DNA of 64,000 bases from Ovis canadensis (GCF_042477335.2 NC_091247.1:42772501-42836500), one strand, 5' to 3'; positions 21,933 to 35,088 are shown, counted from the stretch's first letter. The notes: generated by a model not told the origin, from the sequence alone. Program-made: numbers and translations.

Positions 21933-23934
21933 TACAGTGTACTGTGCATAGACAACTGAGCATCTTTGCCCTAATTGTCACAAAGTTTCCTATAAAACCT
22001 GAGTGTGATGCGTGTGACTGAGTTTCTAGTCACATTCTTGCATCACATCCTTAATAGAAATGAAGAGGGTCTGTAGATTATAATCTAGACTTCTTATAAA
22101 GGATAACACACACACATGGTATTAGGATAATTTTCCTCAAAGGAACAGCTACTCTTTAATTCTGAACATTTTAAGACATCCAGAATCACTTTCCCTAAGC
22201 AATTATGATTTTACAAAATGCTGTCAAGACCATTGCAAAGTTTTACTGCCCAGACAGAGCTAAATGCCTGGAGCTTTCAGCAGTGATTTATTATTTACTC
22301 TGGAGGTAGGTTGCTAAGCAAGATTTATTCAGTAAGAACAGAGCCATCCGTAACAGTACAATATATGTTTGACTGCAAGGGAGATTCTTTTTCACTGTTC
22401 CTCCAGAGAGTGTGTCCTCCATAAGAAAAAAGTATATATCTTTATGTAAATTTTCATCCTTTTGTGAAATCAAGGGTACCAGTATGGATTTAACAAACCA
22501 GTTTGACTTCAAATGTTCTCATTTGAATTTTAGCTCTGAGAAATTTTCAGAATAAAAGCAATGGGAGAACAATACCCAAGTTCATTGATGGAATCTGCTG
22601 GGTATTTGCTTTACCTACACGGGGCTTTTTATTTCCTGAGGAGTTGTTTCATTGCACTACAGTGGCCTAACTCACACATCCATACCAGCTTGCAGCAACT
22701 CCAGATTCCTAGGGAAAAAAGAGCACTAATAATGCATATTTGCCAACTTGGGTTTTCAGAATTGGTAACAAGGACTAGAGACCAGCTGCTGGCCTGCTTC
22801 TGCCCCCTAGTGATCATAACTGCTGCTTTTTGCTAAAGACAAGAGAACAGAGGACCAGCGAAATAAGCTGCTGCCTACGTCCCCCACTTTAGCAACCTAT
22901 TCTCCAGATACCCACGGCCCTCCAGCTGCCATTCCACCAATCTCAGAAAAGGGAAATGATCAACTCATTCACATTAAGGTGTCCAGGACTGAAAACTTCC
23001 CTTCACCCCAGACTATGCTTTTTAACAAAAGCACTGAACCAAAAAGGCAATGCTGCTTAACCCCAAAGAATAAATCACCAGTAGTGGAAATTTAGAAAAT
23101 TAAAAAATTTAAAATAAAAAAGACTTTGTTTCCCTAGGCCTTTTTGTCTTTGTGTTTTGGAGGAACGTCTTTGAAAAGTTATCTAGTGCCTCAATTTCTT
23201 CAAGGAATTACAGCCTTTTCTATAATCTGGAGGAGAAGAAAAAAATTATCAGAAGACCCAGGAAAATGTTCCATTTCCCCGACCTCTTTCCTCCGTCATC
23301 AGCTGCTCCCACCCCTGTCCCTGGCTGGAAGGTCGGCTCTGGGTGGCAACCATGTCCGACAGGGCAGCTCACCCCGCCAGACACAAAGTGGGTGGAAACA
23401 TGAGTGAGAAATGTTTGGTTGGACTCCAACCACCCTCCCCTAGCTGCTCCCAGGATCCCCACCACAGTTCCTCAGTGGGTCAGGGAGTTCTTCAGGCAGG
23501 TGGCCAATCCCCAGCTTTTGATCTGGAAAGTAGGGTTGAACAATGAAAGTTAAGACTAGGAGACAGACTCTGGGAAGCTTGAGAGGCCCCGGGCAATGTT
23601 TCTGAATTCTGGCTTGAATGGGTCATTCATCAAACCCCTCCCAAGTGTTGGAAATTGGCCTCTCCCCAACCAGGAACAATGCCAGAGGGTCGCCCCTGCC
23701 ACCAGTGCCCAAGTTCAACCTAGATGGAACCAGGAAGAAAAGGGAGAGAATGCAGAGAGGAGGGCTGCTTTGTGTTGTGGGTGTAGCTTGCTGAGAAGCC
23801 ATAAGGACCCATGAGTACCTCCAATCTGCCATCACCAACTCCCCCACACACAGTCTGCGGAAGTAGAAGCTGTTGGAGCATGACTTGTGCCTGGAGTCAA
23901 AGGGCTGGTTTCAGTGCACATTCTCAACTACATG
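21933..23934. other. unique, repeat-poor sequence
   Basis: I see no gene or repeat in 2.0 kb. Overlapping frames of 67-91 aa around 22,560 and 23,144-23,546 lack motifs. An A/T-rich patch lies at about 23,095-23,125. Confidence 0.5.
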
Positions 23935-24465
23935 AAGTACTGTGACATGGATAAAATCTGGTGTCAGGCAGACATGAGTTTGAATCCCAGCTCTGCCACG
24001 GGGTAGCTGTGCAAACTTTGATGACTTTTATGCCATCCTTTAATTGTCAGCTCAAACATTACACCCTCAGGGACAACCATTCTGGCCCCACAGATCAGAT
24101 CAGATCTCCCTTAAATAAACTTCTTTATCCCTAATAATTTTTATTTATCACATGCATCACTATTTGTAATTTTATCATTTATGTGTGAGGTGATTTGTCT
24201 AACTTTTCCCATACTGCATTCTAAGCTCAAAGTGGGCAGAGAGCTCATCTCTTCCATTTACCACCTTTTCCCCAGGACTAGAACATAGCATAACTTCAAT
24301 AAGGATTTGAGAAATGAATGAACTATCCTGAGCCTTTATCATCTATAAAATGGGATGATAGTACCTTCCTTGTAAGTTTAAAGTGAATATTTAATGGAAA
24401 TATATTTGTGAAAATTCTACCCTGTGTCTGACAAGGAGTAAGGCTCAGAAGGAGGTCATTCCTTT
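23935..24465 (+). mobile_element. MIR SINE split by an L2 fragment
   Basis: The left half (23,935-24,024) carries 'tttgaatcccagctctgcc'. The right half (24,326-24,465) resumes with 'cctgagcctttatcatctat' and 'aaaatgggatgatagtacct'. Together they cover the MIR in order, with L2-like sequence between. Confidence 0.65.
24025..24325 (+). mobile_element. L2 LINE 3' end
   Basis: 'ttgtcagctcaaacattaca', 'ctcagggacaaccattctgg', a 'ttatttatcacatgcatcac' stretch, and the terminal '...cataacttcaataaggattt' then 'gagaaatgaatgaa' follow the L2 3' consensus. Confidence 0.7.
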
Positions 24466-27150
24466 GCCACCTTCTCTTCAGAGGCCTACCATATGTAGGT
24501 GGACAGTTGTCCCTGGCCACCGGAGGTGCCCCTGAGCAGTGAACTGAGCCAAAATAGAAAACCGGAGACCTGAACAATCCACAGATTCCATCAAAAGTCC
24601 CTGAATAATCAAAAGTAGTTGGCACATTACAATTCATCACCTCTTCCCTCTACGTGTCCCTTGATGGCAGGAAAAGTTATCTCCAGCTTCACTCTCCTTT
24701 CCATCCCAGACAGAGAGTAGCCAGAGGGACTGTAAATTCATTCCTAACATTTTCAGTTGTTTGAGTTATGTTCTACAAGAATTAAGAAGGTGACTTTAAA
24801 AACATGAAGGAGAAATAAAGGTTGCACTTCCCAGAGCAGAGTACAGGTGTAAAATGAAACTGAACTTTTAATATGAAACTGCTCTGGAGGAGAAAGGACT
24901 AAGAATATTTTTATAGAATACTTGCATTATGGGTAATTTTTTTAAATCCAGAGTTCAACTTGCATGACATTGAGGCATAAGTCTACCACTTAATGACATT
25001 TATAACTCTGTAACAATACGTTTTGTATAAATTACTGCTGAGGCTTAACATTTCTGATTATGATATATAGAATAAAGTGATGTCATAAAGGCAAAGTTTG
25101 TAAGTTACGATCTGTCCTGTTGCTTTAAATAAGAGGATTTCTGGAGACAATCGCCTTGATGAATATAAACTCAAATGAACCTTGAATCTCTTCAATTATT
25201 CTTATTTAGAATTCATTTTCCTTTGAACTTTCATTTAACTCAAAGCATAATCGTTCCATTATAAATCAAGTGAGAGCTTGTCTTTCCTGCAATAACAAGT
25301 ATGCTTTAAATAATGAAGCAACACCTATGATCATAAAAGATAGCGTTTCAATGCACCAAAATACAAAAGGTAAAGAGATTTATTATCTTAGTTCAGTAGT
25401 GATGAGTTGAATATTTTTGTAGCAACAGACATCTCTATTCCAGATAACACTTTTTATTGGACTTTTTAGTGTATTTTCATTCCCAGAAGACTGGGGTGCC
25501 TTATTATCAATGAGAGAAACCCACAATGCAACACACAATGCTGTTGGTGACTGAGAAGGTCAGCTCTCTTTTTGTTCAGTTTCTTGAGTAGGTTAATGAG
25601 TATAAGTATCTCTCAGCCTCCCTGGCCCTCTTTTCCTTTATGAAAGAGCTGGCCTAATCATCCTAAATTCACCCCAAACTCCAAAGGAAAAGACTCTATG
25701 AACTTTTCCTTCTGTACAGAATTATGATGAGGAATAACTAAGTTAATGGAGGTGAATATGCTTTAAAAGGCATAAAAGTACTACACATATCATTTGATGG
25801 TTTTCACTCTGTATTTTGTAAATACTTCTACACATCTACTATGTGAACTATGCTATTCAGTATAACAGATATCTCTGGGGCATCTCCAGGGTAGTACAGA
25901 TGAAAAAGTGTGATGAAGAGGGACTTCTGGAGTTGCCATAATAAATTCTCTTGGATGATATGGGAACCCCACATTATAACAGGTCAAATGGCCAAACTAT
26001 CCCAAACAAGCACCTTTTACCTCATTGAAAAATCTCATCCGCAGACAAAACACAGAACTAAGCAGGTAGTCTGGGTGGTTGAATGACTCTCTTCCTGTTA
26101 TCTCTTTATGCATTTCATCTTCAAAGCATTGTGACCTGTCTTCAATACACCCTCGGGTGTGGGATTTACATTTTTAATATTGGCATTTATGACGTGGTGC
26201 TTTTTCCTGGTTAATTGGTATCAGAGCAAAATGTTTGCCTCTCTCTTGAAATAAATCTCTTCAAGAGCTTCAATCACACATTCTTTTGTTCTATCCTTCA
26301 TTTGAAATGGGCTCTATAAAGCCGCTACATAATCTTCTGCCTCTCACGTTTTTAAATCTGGGGGTTTATGCTTTAATAGCTTTGATGTTGTGTACTCTTT
26401 AGCCTGTTACTTAAACCGTGTTCCTCCCCGCCTGACACCCCACTCCCCCTCAGACTTACAAGCCTGTACCCTCTGAGGCTGAAAGGATTTATTTATCATC
26501 CAGAATGTTTCCATAATTTTGGAAACATATGTTTCGAAATTACATTCCAATATCTCATACTATGTTCTTTGTCTTGCATCTGTTCTGTAAAAACAAATAA
26601 AACGCACATAATTATATTCCAATAGCTGCAGAGTCTATGTTTCCCGCAAGAGTTGGTTCTTCCACAAACAGGAAGAGTCACACAACAAAGGCACTTACAC
26701 CCCCCTGCGATGTCATCCAAATCTCATTCTTGTGTTAATTAGAGCTAACCAGTGATAATAGTAAACTTCTACCATGTAACTGAGAAACTTTGACTCCTTT
26801 CCAGAGCTATTTCAGTTTTACAGGATAATCTCTTTATTGAAAATTAGCTATTGTTGAAAAACCAAAGACATAATACTCAACCATGCATGGACAACAACTT
26901 AGTAATTTTTTATCCTCTCTGGTTGTGACTTGCATTAAACATACTTTAAAAAATGCACTTCTCTCCCTGAAAGATATTGGTGGAAAGATAGTAAGTCAAT
27001 GTACAATAAAAAAGATCCTCCAAAAAACCAAAAAAATAAATCTGAATGAAATATAGAGAAATACTAGGCCAAAATATATTTCTTTTTTTCTATAAGTACC
27101 CCACCACATGCCAGCTCTCTCCGGCTCAAGTTTTTCCCACCACAAAAACA
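24466..27150. other. 2.7-kb repeat-free AT-rich sequence
   Basis: I recognise no transposable element, simple repeat or exon over 2.7 kb, the longest clean stretch of its kind in the left half of the window. Open frames are short (105 aa at most). It is a candidate for conserved non-coding or regulatory sequence, which cannot be tested from one sequence. Confidence 0.5.
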
Positions 27151-27152
27151 TT

Positions 27153-27184
27153 CACACACACACACACACGCGCACACACACACA
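27153..27184. repeat. (CA)n microsatellite
   Basis: (CA)n interrupted by CGCG in the middle. A typical dinucleotide marker. Confidence 0.9.
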
Positions 27185-28559
27185 GACCATTTAAACATAG
27201 AAGCCCAATTATTTTACATCCACCATTTGACTAGAATGTTTTATGTCAAAATTAGATTAATTAGCATTAAGACACTTGAAAAAGCCCCTCAAAACTGAGA
27301 ACTACTATTCAGCCTATTCATTAAAAACAAAATTTCCCCACTGAAATGCTCTTTCTCCTCAAGGTTCCACCCGTGTTACCATGATCCTTGCACTCTTTAA
27401 GTAATAAAAGAAATTCTGGAACTGAGAAGAGGGAGAAACCTGATGCCTGCAGTGGTATGCCAGTAGATATTTAACAACCAGCTTGAGTGAGAAAAAAAAA
27501 ACTGACTTGTAGCATTTGTTAATTTCCATGATATGAATTCCTCCATCACAGCCAATTTCAAGCTACCACTGGGATGCTGCTGAAGTGCAGAACTGGGAAT
27601 ATCTATGCACGGTTGGTTCTTACCAGGTGGTTGGAGCTGGTTCCACCACTGGATGTCTGCGACTCCAGACTGAAATATATCCCCAGCACCTTTCACGTCT
27701 GGCAGCAGTTCTAGAGGTAACTCTTGTCATTTGCTCTCAACTGGTCTGTTTCTAGAATGATTTTCAGACATTCCTGCCAATATCCTGGGCTAAAAGGCAC
27801 TTTATACTGACATGAAATCATAGGTGGGGAGGCTAGTCTTAGTTACTGAGTTCAGTTGATAGATAACAAAACCCACGTAAATCCTGGCCCCCACGTGATC
27901 CAGTCTCAGCATAAAGATATATTCAAAGAAAACACAAAGATGACTCCAGAAGTCTTGAAAAACAGTATCAGTGTGGGATTTTCTTATAAAGTTTTATGCT
28001 GGTGTTTCACCCAGAAATCTTCCCAATCAACCCTCCTTAGCCGTCTTATAGTTTTACAGTTACAGTACAGGCTGAACACAAACACACACACACATTCTTT
28101 CTCTCTTCCACGTTCTCCCTCTCCATGTCACACATATGCACGTGTGTGCATGCACACACACGCACCAACTCCACCTCTTAACCCGATCACCCCCGCCCTT
28201 TACTGCAATCGCCCTTCACTTATATACCACCCTCAGTACGCTGACTGCCCCCCACAGGCACAAGTCCCTGGGCAGTACCATTCTCCTCCCAATCTGACTG
28301 CTTTTCTCCAAATCTAGTGACTCATATTCTCTGTTCCATTACAGTAACACAAGGTATTTGTCAGTGTGACTTTTGCAGCATCACAGTTTTAATAAGAAGG
28401 AGCGTTTATCTTTTCCTCTCTATAATATTTGAGTTCCTTATACCTAGAGACTCAGGAAAGTCGTGCTGACGAGAGTCAAACCAGGCTGGAGGGCACAAGG
28501 ATGTTCTTCTTAACCACCGTACTCTGCTAATTCTCTGTCTAAAGAGAAGTCACTGAGGA
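27185..28559. other. unique sequence with imperfect CA runs
   Basis: Imperfect CA/TG runs occur around 28,078-28,170. A 153-aa open frame (27,856-28,317) runs through the low-complexity CA tract and is not credible as a gene. Confidence 0.5.
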
Positions 28560-28725
28560 ACCTTGGCCAAGTCAAACTTCCTGTGCCTCAGTTTCCTCAC
28601 CTGTAAAATGGAGCTTATAATAGTACCTACCTCATAGGGGGTAGAGGGGAATTAAATGAGTTAATATAGAGAGAGTGCTTAGAACAGTGCCTGGCACATA
28701 ATAAGAGCAATTATGTTAGCCAAGG
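28560..28725 (+). mobile_element. MIR SINE
   Basis: Clear: 'tgcctcagtttcctcacctg', 'taaaatggagcttataatag', 'tagaacagtgcctggcacat'. Confidence 0.9.
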
Positions 28726-28819
28726 ACCAACTAGTAATTTTAACCAATACAGTCAGCTCTGCACAGCCTCTAGAATCCCACGACATTTGCACAGTATCTT
28801 CTCATAGGGTCCCAGGGAG

Positions 28820-28915
28820 GCAGCAAGTTTTTTAATAAAGGGTCAGATAGTAAATACTTTAGGCTTTACAAGCCACATACAGCCTCTGTCACACAATCTT
28901 CCTAGTATTTTTAAG
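28820..28915 (+). mobile_element. hAT-Charlie-type MITE fragment
   Basis: 'gggtcagatagtaaatactt' and 'taggctttacaagccacata' match the left end of a common MER-class hAT MITE (family name uncertain). The rest is missing. Confidence 0.45.
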
Positions 28916-28959
28916 TCTTTAAAAATGTAAGAGACACAAGTGTGTCAATCACACATTCC

Positions 28960-29130
28960 CTCCGCAGGTGTTCACTTATCACTTACTATGTGCCAGGTAC
29001 CTTTCTGGATGCTGAAGCTGCAAAGATGGAGAAGTTAGCATTCAACCTTTAGGAAGGGATGCTCATAGCCTGATACAAAGACAATCATAGCACCATGTAT
29101 GGTGAGTGCTTAAAGGAAGGTATATGCTCT
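28960..29130 (-). mobile_element. L2 LINE 3' end
   Basis: 'cttactatgtgccaggtacc' followed by 'tttctggatgctgaagctgc' is an antisense L2 end. Confidence 0.6.
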
Positions 29131-30119
29131 GGTTAGGGGAAGGTGATTGATGAGAAAGGTGTCCAGAAAGGAAAGACTACTTGAACAATACAAGGAATTC
29201 ACTCGGCACACAGAGACATAAGAGCAAGGAGGTCTTCAGGAAAATTGCAGTTTCTGGGATCAGAGGAGGCCCATGACATCCCATAAGGTCAGTGAGAGCC
29301 AGATCAGGAAGTTAGGTTCCCTCACACTCACTGAGGCACTGAATTTTATTCTGTAGGCCTCTCGTTTCAAACTCTTCAGTACAGAAAAGTTGTCTTCAGG
29401 CAGTGTCTTCATTCAAAGCCCTGGATTCATGGAAAGCAAATCTGGTTGAAGCTGAATGGTAAATTCAGAGCCCCTCTCTCCTGCTGGCCTCCTGCACCAG
29501 AGGCTGATCAGGGCAACCTCTGTGACCCCTGGCAGCACAGCTGGAAATCCACTGCTCCTGGCAATGCGCAGTAAGCTCAGGGTCCAGGAAAGTCCTGTGA
29601 CTCTGCTTAAATTCTTCTGAAGTCAATAAAATGCCATATATCTATAACTATTTTCATCTTTAGCAGACATCCCATTCTTTCCCAGCAGCACCTCTGCCTT
29701 TGCTGGTTGCAGGCCTGCTCCATGCATCTTAACACTTAATTACACACTGTCTTGGGCCATTATCTAATTGTTTCTTGAGTATGTTTTCTCTCCATCTATA
29801 TGAATTGGCCTAAAGATAGGTAGTGTATCTTGCTTCTCTTGTATCTCACTCAATGAGGAGATGCTACTGAAGGAAAGAGCTCTTCTGACCCGAAGATACT
29901 GAGACTCCTTATAGGAGGAAAGAGTTTCCAAGCAGAATAAGAGCAGTAACACAAGGAAACATCTCCCAGGATAAGCATTAACTTAGTGCATGGAGTATTT
30001 AGTGGGGAGGTGTTTATGTGTTTTAAGACTGAAGGTTTTTAATAATGTTTTGGTTAGAGTCCTCAGTTCACAAAACATTATTGCTTTGGGTTAGGGTTCT
30101 AATTTCTATTTAATTAAAT
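29131..30119. other. unique sequence
   Basis: No clear gene. The segment near 29,690-29,860 is faintly L2-like but too weak to call. Confidence 0.4.
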
Positions 30120-30245
30120 TTATCAATTTTCCAAATACAGTTTGTATAATTGAGGTTTTGCTTAAGAAATATTTTCCCATTCCTATGTTCTAAAGATGTT
30201 CTCCTATGTAATGTTTTACAAACTGTATTGTTTAACCTTTAATGA
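30120..30245 (-). mobile_element. ancient L1M fragment
   Basis: 'aagaaatattttcccattcc' then 'taaagatgttctcctatgta' is the antisense of an L1M region commonly seen in mammals. Confidence 0.5.
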
Positions 30246-30289
30246 TGTAACGTCAGTAACTGTACATGGTGTGAGCCAGGGAGCTGTTT

Positions 30290-30780
30290 AAAATGTATAT
30301 AAGAAAACACTCCAAAATGTAGTGGCTTACAACTAAAACTAACATTTATTTTGCTCACACATTTGTATTGTAGGTAGGGATCAGCAGGGATGGTTCATCT
30401 TTGCGCCATGGAGTGGCAACTGGGATGACTCACCTGGGGCCGAAGGATGCACTTTCAGGATGGCTCGCTGACAGCTGGCAAGTTCGTATGGCTGGCTGTC
30501 AACTGGGAGTCCAGCCAAGGCTGAGGGCCACGGGCCATATCCTTCCCACCAGCACCTTGATTGTCACAGACTGTTTGAGCTTCTTCACACATGGTGGCTG
30601 AGTTCCAAGGGGGAAAAAGTAACGGCAGTTTATATCACCGGTATCACGTTATATCTCCTATCTTCAGAAATCATTTAGAATTACTTCTGCTATAGTCAAA
30701 ACCTGCCCAGAATCAAGGGGAGGAAACATAAAAGCCACATTTCAATGGGAAAAGTGTCAAAGTCACATTGTGAAAAAGCG
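30290..30780 (+). mobile_element. ancient interspersed repeat, family unassigned
   Basis: 'agtggcttacaactaaaact', 'ttcacacatggtggctgagt', 'ttccaagggggaaaaagt' and 'gtgtcaaagtcacattg' follow a known old mammalian repeat in order. I cannot name it safely. Confidence 0.5.
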
Positions 30781-31099
30781 CATGTAGACGGGAGAGAACA
30801 TTGCAGTCATCTTTGGGAATAGAATTGGCCATGGGATCCAACTTTATCAGCAGCTCATCTTTATCATTTCTAAAGTTCCTTTATACACAGTCTGTCGCTG
30901 AGCTCTCTACTCTCACACTGCTCTATTTCTCTGGGGTTTTTTTTCCCACATTAAGGCTAGTGATGTGTCCATACCTAATAGGATAACTTTCTTCTCTTCA
31001 TCTCCCTTTGTTGATGAAGAGACAAGATAAGGATCTCCATGATCATTTACTAGTGTTAGCACAAAACTGGACTTCCTAGCCAAGACTATGGATAAAGAA

Positions 31100-32640
31100 A
31101 GAGGTGTGAATTAGATTGTGAGTTATTCATGAACTTTTATTTTTCCATATTAGTTTTTAAATACAACTATCAAACTCCTAAAAATAATCCTTCTGGAATT
31201 TTCTTGGGATTGCCTTGACTTTATAACATAATTTGGGGAGGATAAACATAATGTTATATTGTCATGCCACTAAAATGCGTTTACTCTGATCATTTCTTGT
31301 GGCTACTTTTATAGCTTTTAAGCATTTTAGTACTTATTCTATAGAAGTCGTATATTTTTATTAATCCCTAAATATTTCATAATTTTGGTTTGTGCCATGA
31401 ATATTATTTTTACTATGTTTTTTTAATCTCTTTTTGCTGTAGTTGAGTACCTCTACTCATATTCATAAACTGATCTTGTATCTGACAATTTACTTAATTT
31501 AGTTGAATCTGTTGCTTTTGCTATGTATCAATCACATTATGCAAATAATGGCAGTTTCGTTCCTTCCCCTCTAATTCACTCGTCTGATTTCTTTTTTTTT
31601 TCATTCCTAGTCTTGGCTAGGAAGTCCAATACTGTGCTAACACTAGAGAATGATAATGGAGATCCTTGCCTCCTCTCAATCTTAAATGGAATGCACCTTT
31701 CTCCAGTAAGTGTAAGTTGTGTTTTAAGTTTTTCATTACAGGTAGGTATCGAGCTTTATTAAGCACCTTTCTGTATCTACCAAAATTTTGTGATTTTTTT
31801 TCTCCTTTAAGACTAAAGTCTATTAATGTGTTGAATTATGTTACCATGTTGAATTATTCTTTCATTTCTGAATAAACCTCCTAAATGACAATATGTTTTT
31901 AACTACTAACAGTTGATAAGCTACTACAATATTTCATCTAGGATTTTTATATCTGTGATCATAAACAAAAGAGGTCAGTAATTTTCTTTTTTTATATTGT
32001 CATTATCCAATTTTAGAATAAAAATTATTTTTAACACAAAAGTGAGTGGGACAGGGACTCCCTGGTGGCCCAGTGGGTAAGAAACCACCTTCCAATTCAA
32101 GGGAAGTGGTTTCAGTCCCCGACAAGACCCCACATGCTGCAGAGCAACTAAGCCCATACATCAGAGCTAGAGAGAAGCCCTTACACCACAATCGAAGACC
32201 CCACGTGCCGCAGCTGAGACCTGATGCCGCCAAATAAATAAATAAATACTTTTTTTAATGAGTGGGACAGCTTTTGTTATATTCTCCTTTCTATTTTGAG
32301 GTTGCTAGAAGTGAATTGTAAAACTGTCTGAGTCAGGTGCCTTTTTGGAGAGGAGGTCTTTGATTGCTATCTCAATTTTTTGGTGTTTACTTATTTATTC
32401 AAGTTTTCTGTGTCTTCTTTTACCAACATAGGCATTTAATAGTGTTCTCTAAATGTTCACATTTCATATAGAGTTTCCAAATTTAGTAGGATAAAGTTGT
32501 TCACAACTTAGTTCTATTTTATATCTCTCTAAAGCTGTTTCTCTTGAAAAGATCTGTATTTTCCATTAAATCTTTTTTCCTGATTAATCTACATAGACTC
32601 ATACCTTCATTAATTATTAAATAGTAATAGGATGGTTTCT
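31100..32640 (-). mobile_element. ancient L1M ORF2 remnant
   Basis: Antisense L1 ORF2, decayed beyond any open frame. Recognisable parts include 'cttggctaggaagtccaata' followed by 'gatccttgcctcc' (the RT region) and 'ttaatgtgttgaattatgtt'. A CHR SINE interrupts it at 32,055-32,258. Confidence 0.65.
32055..32258 (+). mobile_element. CHR-type SINE with perfect 12-bp TSD
   Basis: Head 'gactccctggtggcccagtg', body 'catgctgcagagcaactaag', tail (AAAT)n. TGAGTGGGACAG flanks it exactly (32,043-32,054 and 32,259-32,270). Confidence 0.95.
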
Positions 32641-33409
32641 ACTTTCTAAAGAGAAAAACAGTGGTGTGCCTATCGAATCATCTCCAGACCTCGCCCACCT
32701 CTCTATCCTGGAGACCACCTCTCAAGTCTATGATCTTTGAGGCAAAAAGAGAAGTCAGGAGACTGAGCCATGTCCCTTTGGACCATCATTCAAGCATGCC
32801 CTCCAGGGGCTATTGATCCACAGGCTACAGGGATATTTGCCGCATTTTTCTCATCCATCCCCAGCAAGAGCACCACTGAGGAAACAATGACTCACTCCCG
32901 ACCACATGCCCACCTCTGTATTAATACAAAGCCATACAAACCATAATCTTTCCCTGGAAATAAATACATGCTCTAGCTGCGAGATAAGAGTAACACTGAG
33001 GAATGCACCTGAGGGGAGAAAGAACTCTGAGCACAGATTCGGAACATCGTGAGCACCAAGCAGTCTGAAAGCTGCGAGAGAAATGCTCCAAGTGGGCAGT
33101 GCAAAGGTCCCAGCCAGAGCTGGAGCTCTGTTCCCTCTGCTGCTTCCTCCAGGCTAAGGATTACTCCAGTGATGGAAAAGGGAGAAGAGAGAGGACCACT
33201 GAAGAGGCAGAGAAGCTCACAGGAGGAAGGCAGAGAAAAAGGAATCGCCGAGCTACACCAAGCTACGTGCAATCAGGACACGTCCAGTTACTACAGCTGA
33301 TATTTGTGTCACTTCTCACATAGCAGTTAAAAAAGGACCCCCTCGCTGGATTCCCCCACAGCCCTGAGAATTGCAGTATCACAACGTGATGAGTGTGGAG
33401 ACTTCAGCC
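32641..33409. other. unique sequence
   Basis: Nothing recognised. Overlapping ORFs of 74-99 aa in 32,973-33,323 have no motif. Confidence 0.45.
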
Positions 33410-33530
33410 CCAAAGACTGTGAATTTCCCAATCTCACAGAGCTGGCAAGTGACAGACTGGGCACCCGAACCCTGGCCTTCTGACGCTAGCATCATCCTCC
33501 TTCCCTTAAACCACGTGGCCTCCCAAAACA
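33410..33530 (-). mobile_element. MIR SINE fragment
   Basis: 'agagctggcaagtgacagac' then 'tgggcacccgaaccctgg' is the antisense MIR 5' half. Confidence 0.7.
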
Positions 33531-33696
33531 GCAAGTTACAGGGCAAAGCGGAAACCAGCTTCCCATTGTTCACCCCACCTCTTCAAGTGCTCATCTCTCT
33601 GCCACACTCACCTCCTCCCCACACATCACACACACACACAGAGGAAACTGTAGGTCAATGAAAAGTCACCTTATTTGCTTCCCAAAGCATATGCCA

Positions 33697-34028
33697 GGCT
33701 TCCCTGGTGACTCAGTAGTAAAGAATCCACCTGCCAATTCAGGAGGCACAGGTTCACCCCCTGGCCGAGGAGGGTCCCACATGCTGCAGAGCCGCTAAGC
33801 CTGTGGGCCGCAGCTAGTGAGCCTGGGCTTTATAGACTGGGAGCCACAACTACTGGAGACTGTGTGCTCTAGAGCCCGTGATCTCCAACAGGAGAAGCCA
33901 CCACAGTGAGAAACACACGCACTACAAGCAGAGAGTAGCCCCCACTGGCCGCAACTAGAGAAAAGCCCACAGGGCAACCAAGAGCAGCCAAAAATAAATT
34001 AATTAATTAAAGTCTTATTTTTAAAAAG
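33697..34028 (+). mobile_element. CHR-type SINE
   Basis: A full-length, long-body CHR SINE: head 'ggcttccctggtgactcagt', body 'gagccacaactactggagac' and 'ggccgcaactagagaaaagc', tail 'aaaataaattaattaattaa'. Confidence 0.9.
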
Positions 34029-34284
34029 AACATGCTATTGTTTATTTGCCAAGAAGCTCAGCAGGACCTCTGAGCTACCAACTATCTTGTTCTAGAAACG
34101 AAAGGGTCAGCACTGGGAGAACATGAAGCCTGTGCCGTCCTCCACACCCCCTGAATCATCACCTGTAGGCACAGGTCCAGGTGCTCAGGTGGATACAAGG
34201 AAGCTCTCAAAGACCTCACAAATGAAGTCAGGACATGATGTTTCTATTGAAATAATAATAACAACAACAACAATACAAAAACAG

Positions 34285-34522
34285 CAGTTAACACTTCTGG
34301 AGTGCTTACTATCTACTGCAACCATGATAAAAACTTTGAAGAGCTTTGAATCATGTTTAATCCTCATGATTAATGATTCGAGTCTTCCATAAGAAACAGA
34401 AGCTCAGAAGGGTGAATTGTCATATTCAGGGTTACACATCCAGCAGGGGACAGAAATTGAATTCAGATCAGCCTTGTCTGACTCCAGAAGACAAACTCTT
34501 AACCACCACATACACTGCCTCT
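34285..34522 (-). mobile_element. MIR SINE, near full length
   Basis: Antisense MIR running from 'agcagttaacacttctggag' through 'acagaagctcagaagggtga' to 'aactcttaaccaccacatac'. It is preceded by a short AAT/AAC run at about 34,250-34,272. Confidence 0.85.
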
Positions 34523-34568
34523 TTGCTTTATAAATAACTGGTGAGGAAGTATAAACCCCAGATTAATG

Positions 34569-34713
34569 TCTGCAACATTAATTATACCAGTGGTGAGAGA
34601 AAGCTTCAGTGAAGAGGGAGCCTGATGCAGACCTACAAGAAGGGAAAGGAACTAATAAGAGGCCTGGGGTCACATACAGGAGAAATACTGGGAACGAATG
34701 TAGGAACAGGGCT
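34569..34713 (+). repeat. 145-bp segment with an exact inverted copy at 35,491-35,635
   Basis: Every base of this segment is found reverse-complemented at 35,491-35,635. It lies just beyond the MIR, is otherwise unique in the window, and is probably the donor of the inverted piece of the chimeric insertion. Confidence 0.95.
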
Positions 34714-35076
34714 ATCGGGATATCTGCAGGGAAGGGGAGGCTGAAACAGGGCTGTGGAAACCACATGCCTGGCTGGTCCTTCAGACTCACAAATTCGACA
34801 CCAGAAAGAGGACCGGCAGCCAGGGAGAACAGAGAAAGACAGTCACTAAATGTAGTTTTGTAAGCACACAGTAAGACCAGAAGGAATTTTTCCCATTCTC
34901 TGGTTCTTCAGTCCTCAGGGACCAAAGACAAAGTTTCCATCCTCAGAGGAGCTTCATTCCCAATCTCCTCCCTCAAAATAGAGTGAGTGTATGCATGTGT
35001 GTGCTCTTGAAAGGTGAAGCAGACCTCTCAATATCAATAAAGGGAATCAGTGGCAGAGGCTATCAGTGGGGGACCT
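34714..35076. other. unique sequence
   Basis: No gene or repeat recognised. Confidence 0.45.
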
Positions 35077-35088
35077 TCCCAACACCCT

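Noticed and set aside
27856-28317. 153-aa plus-strand open frame
   Set aside because: Its second half is translated CA/CT low-complexity repeat.
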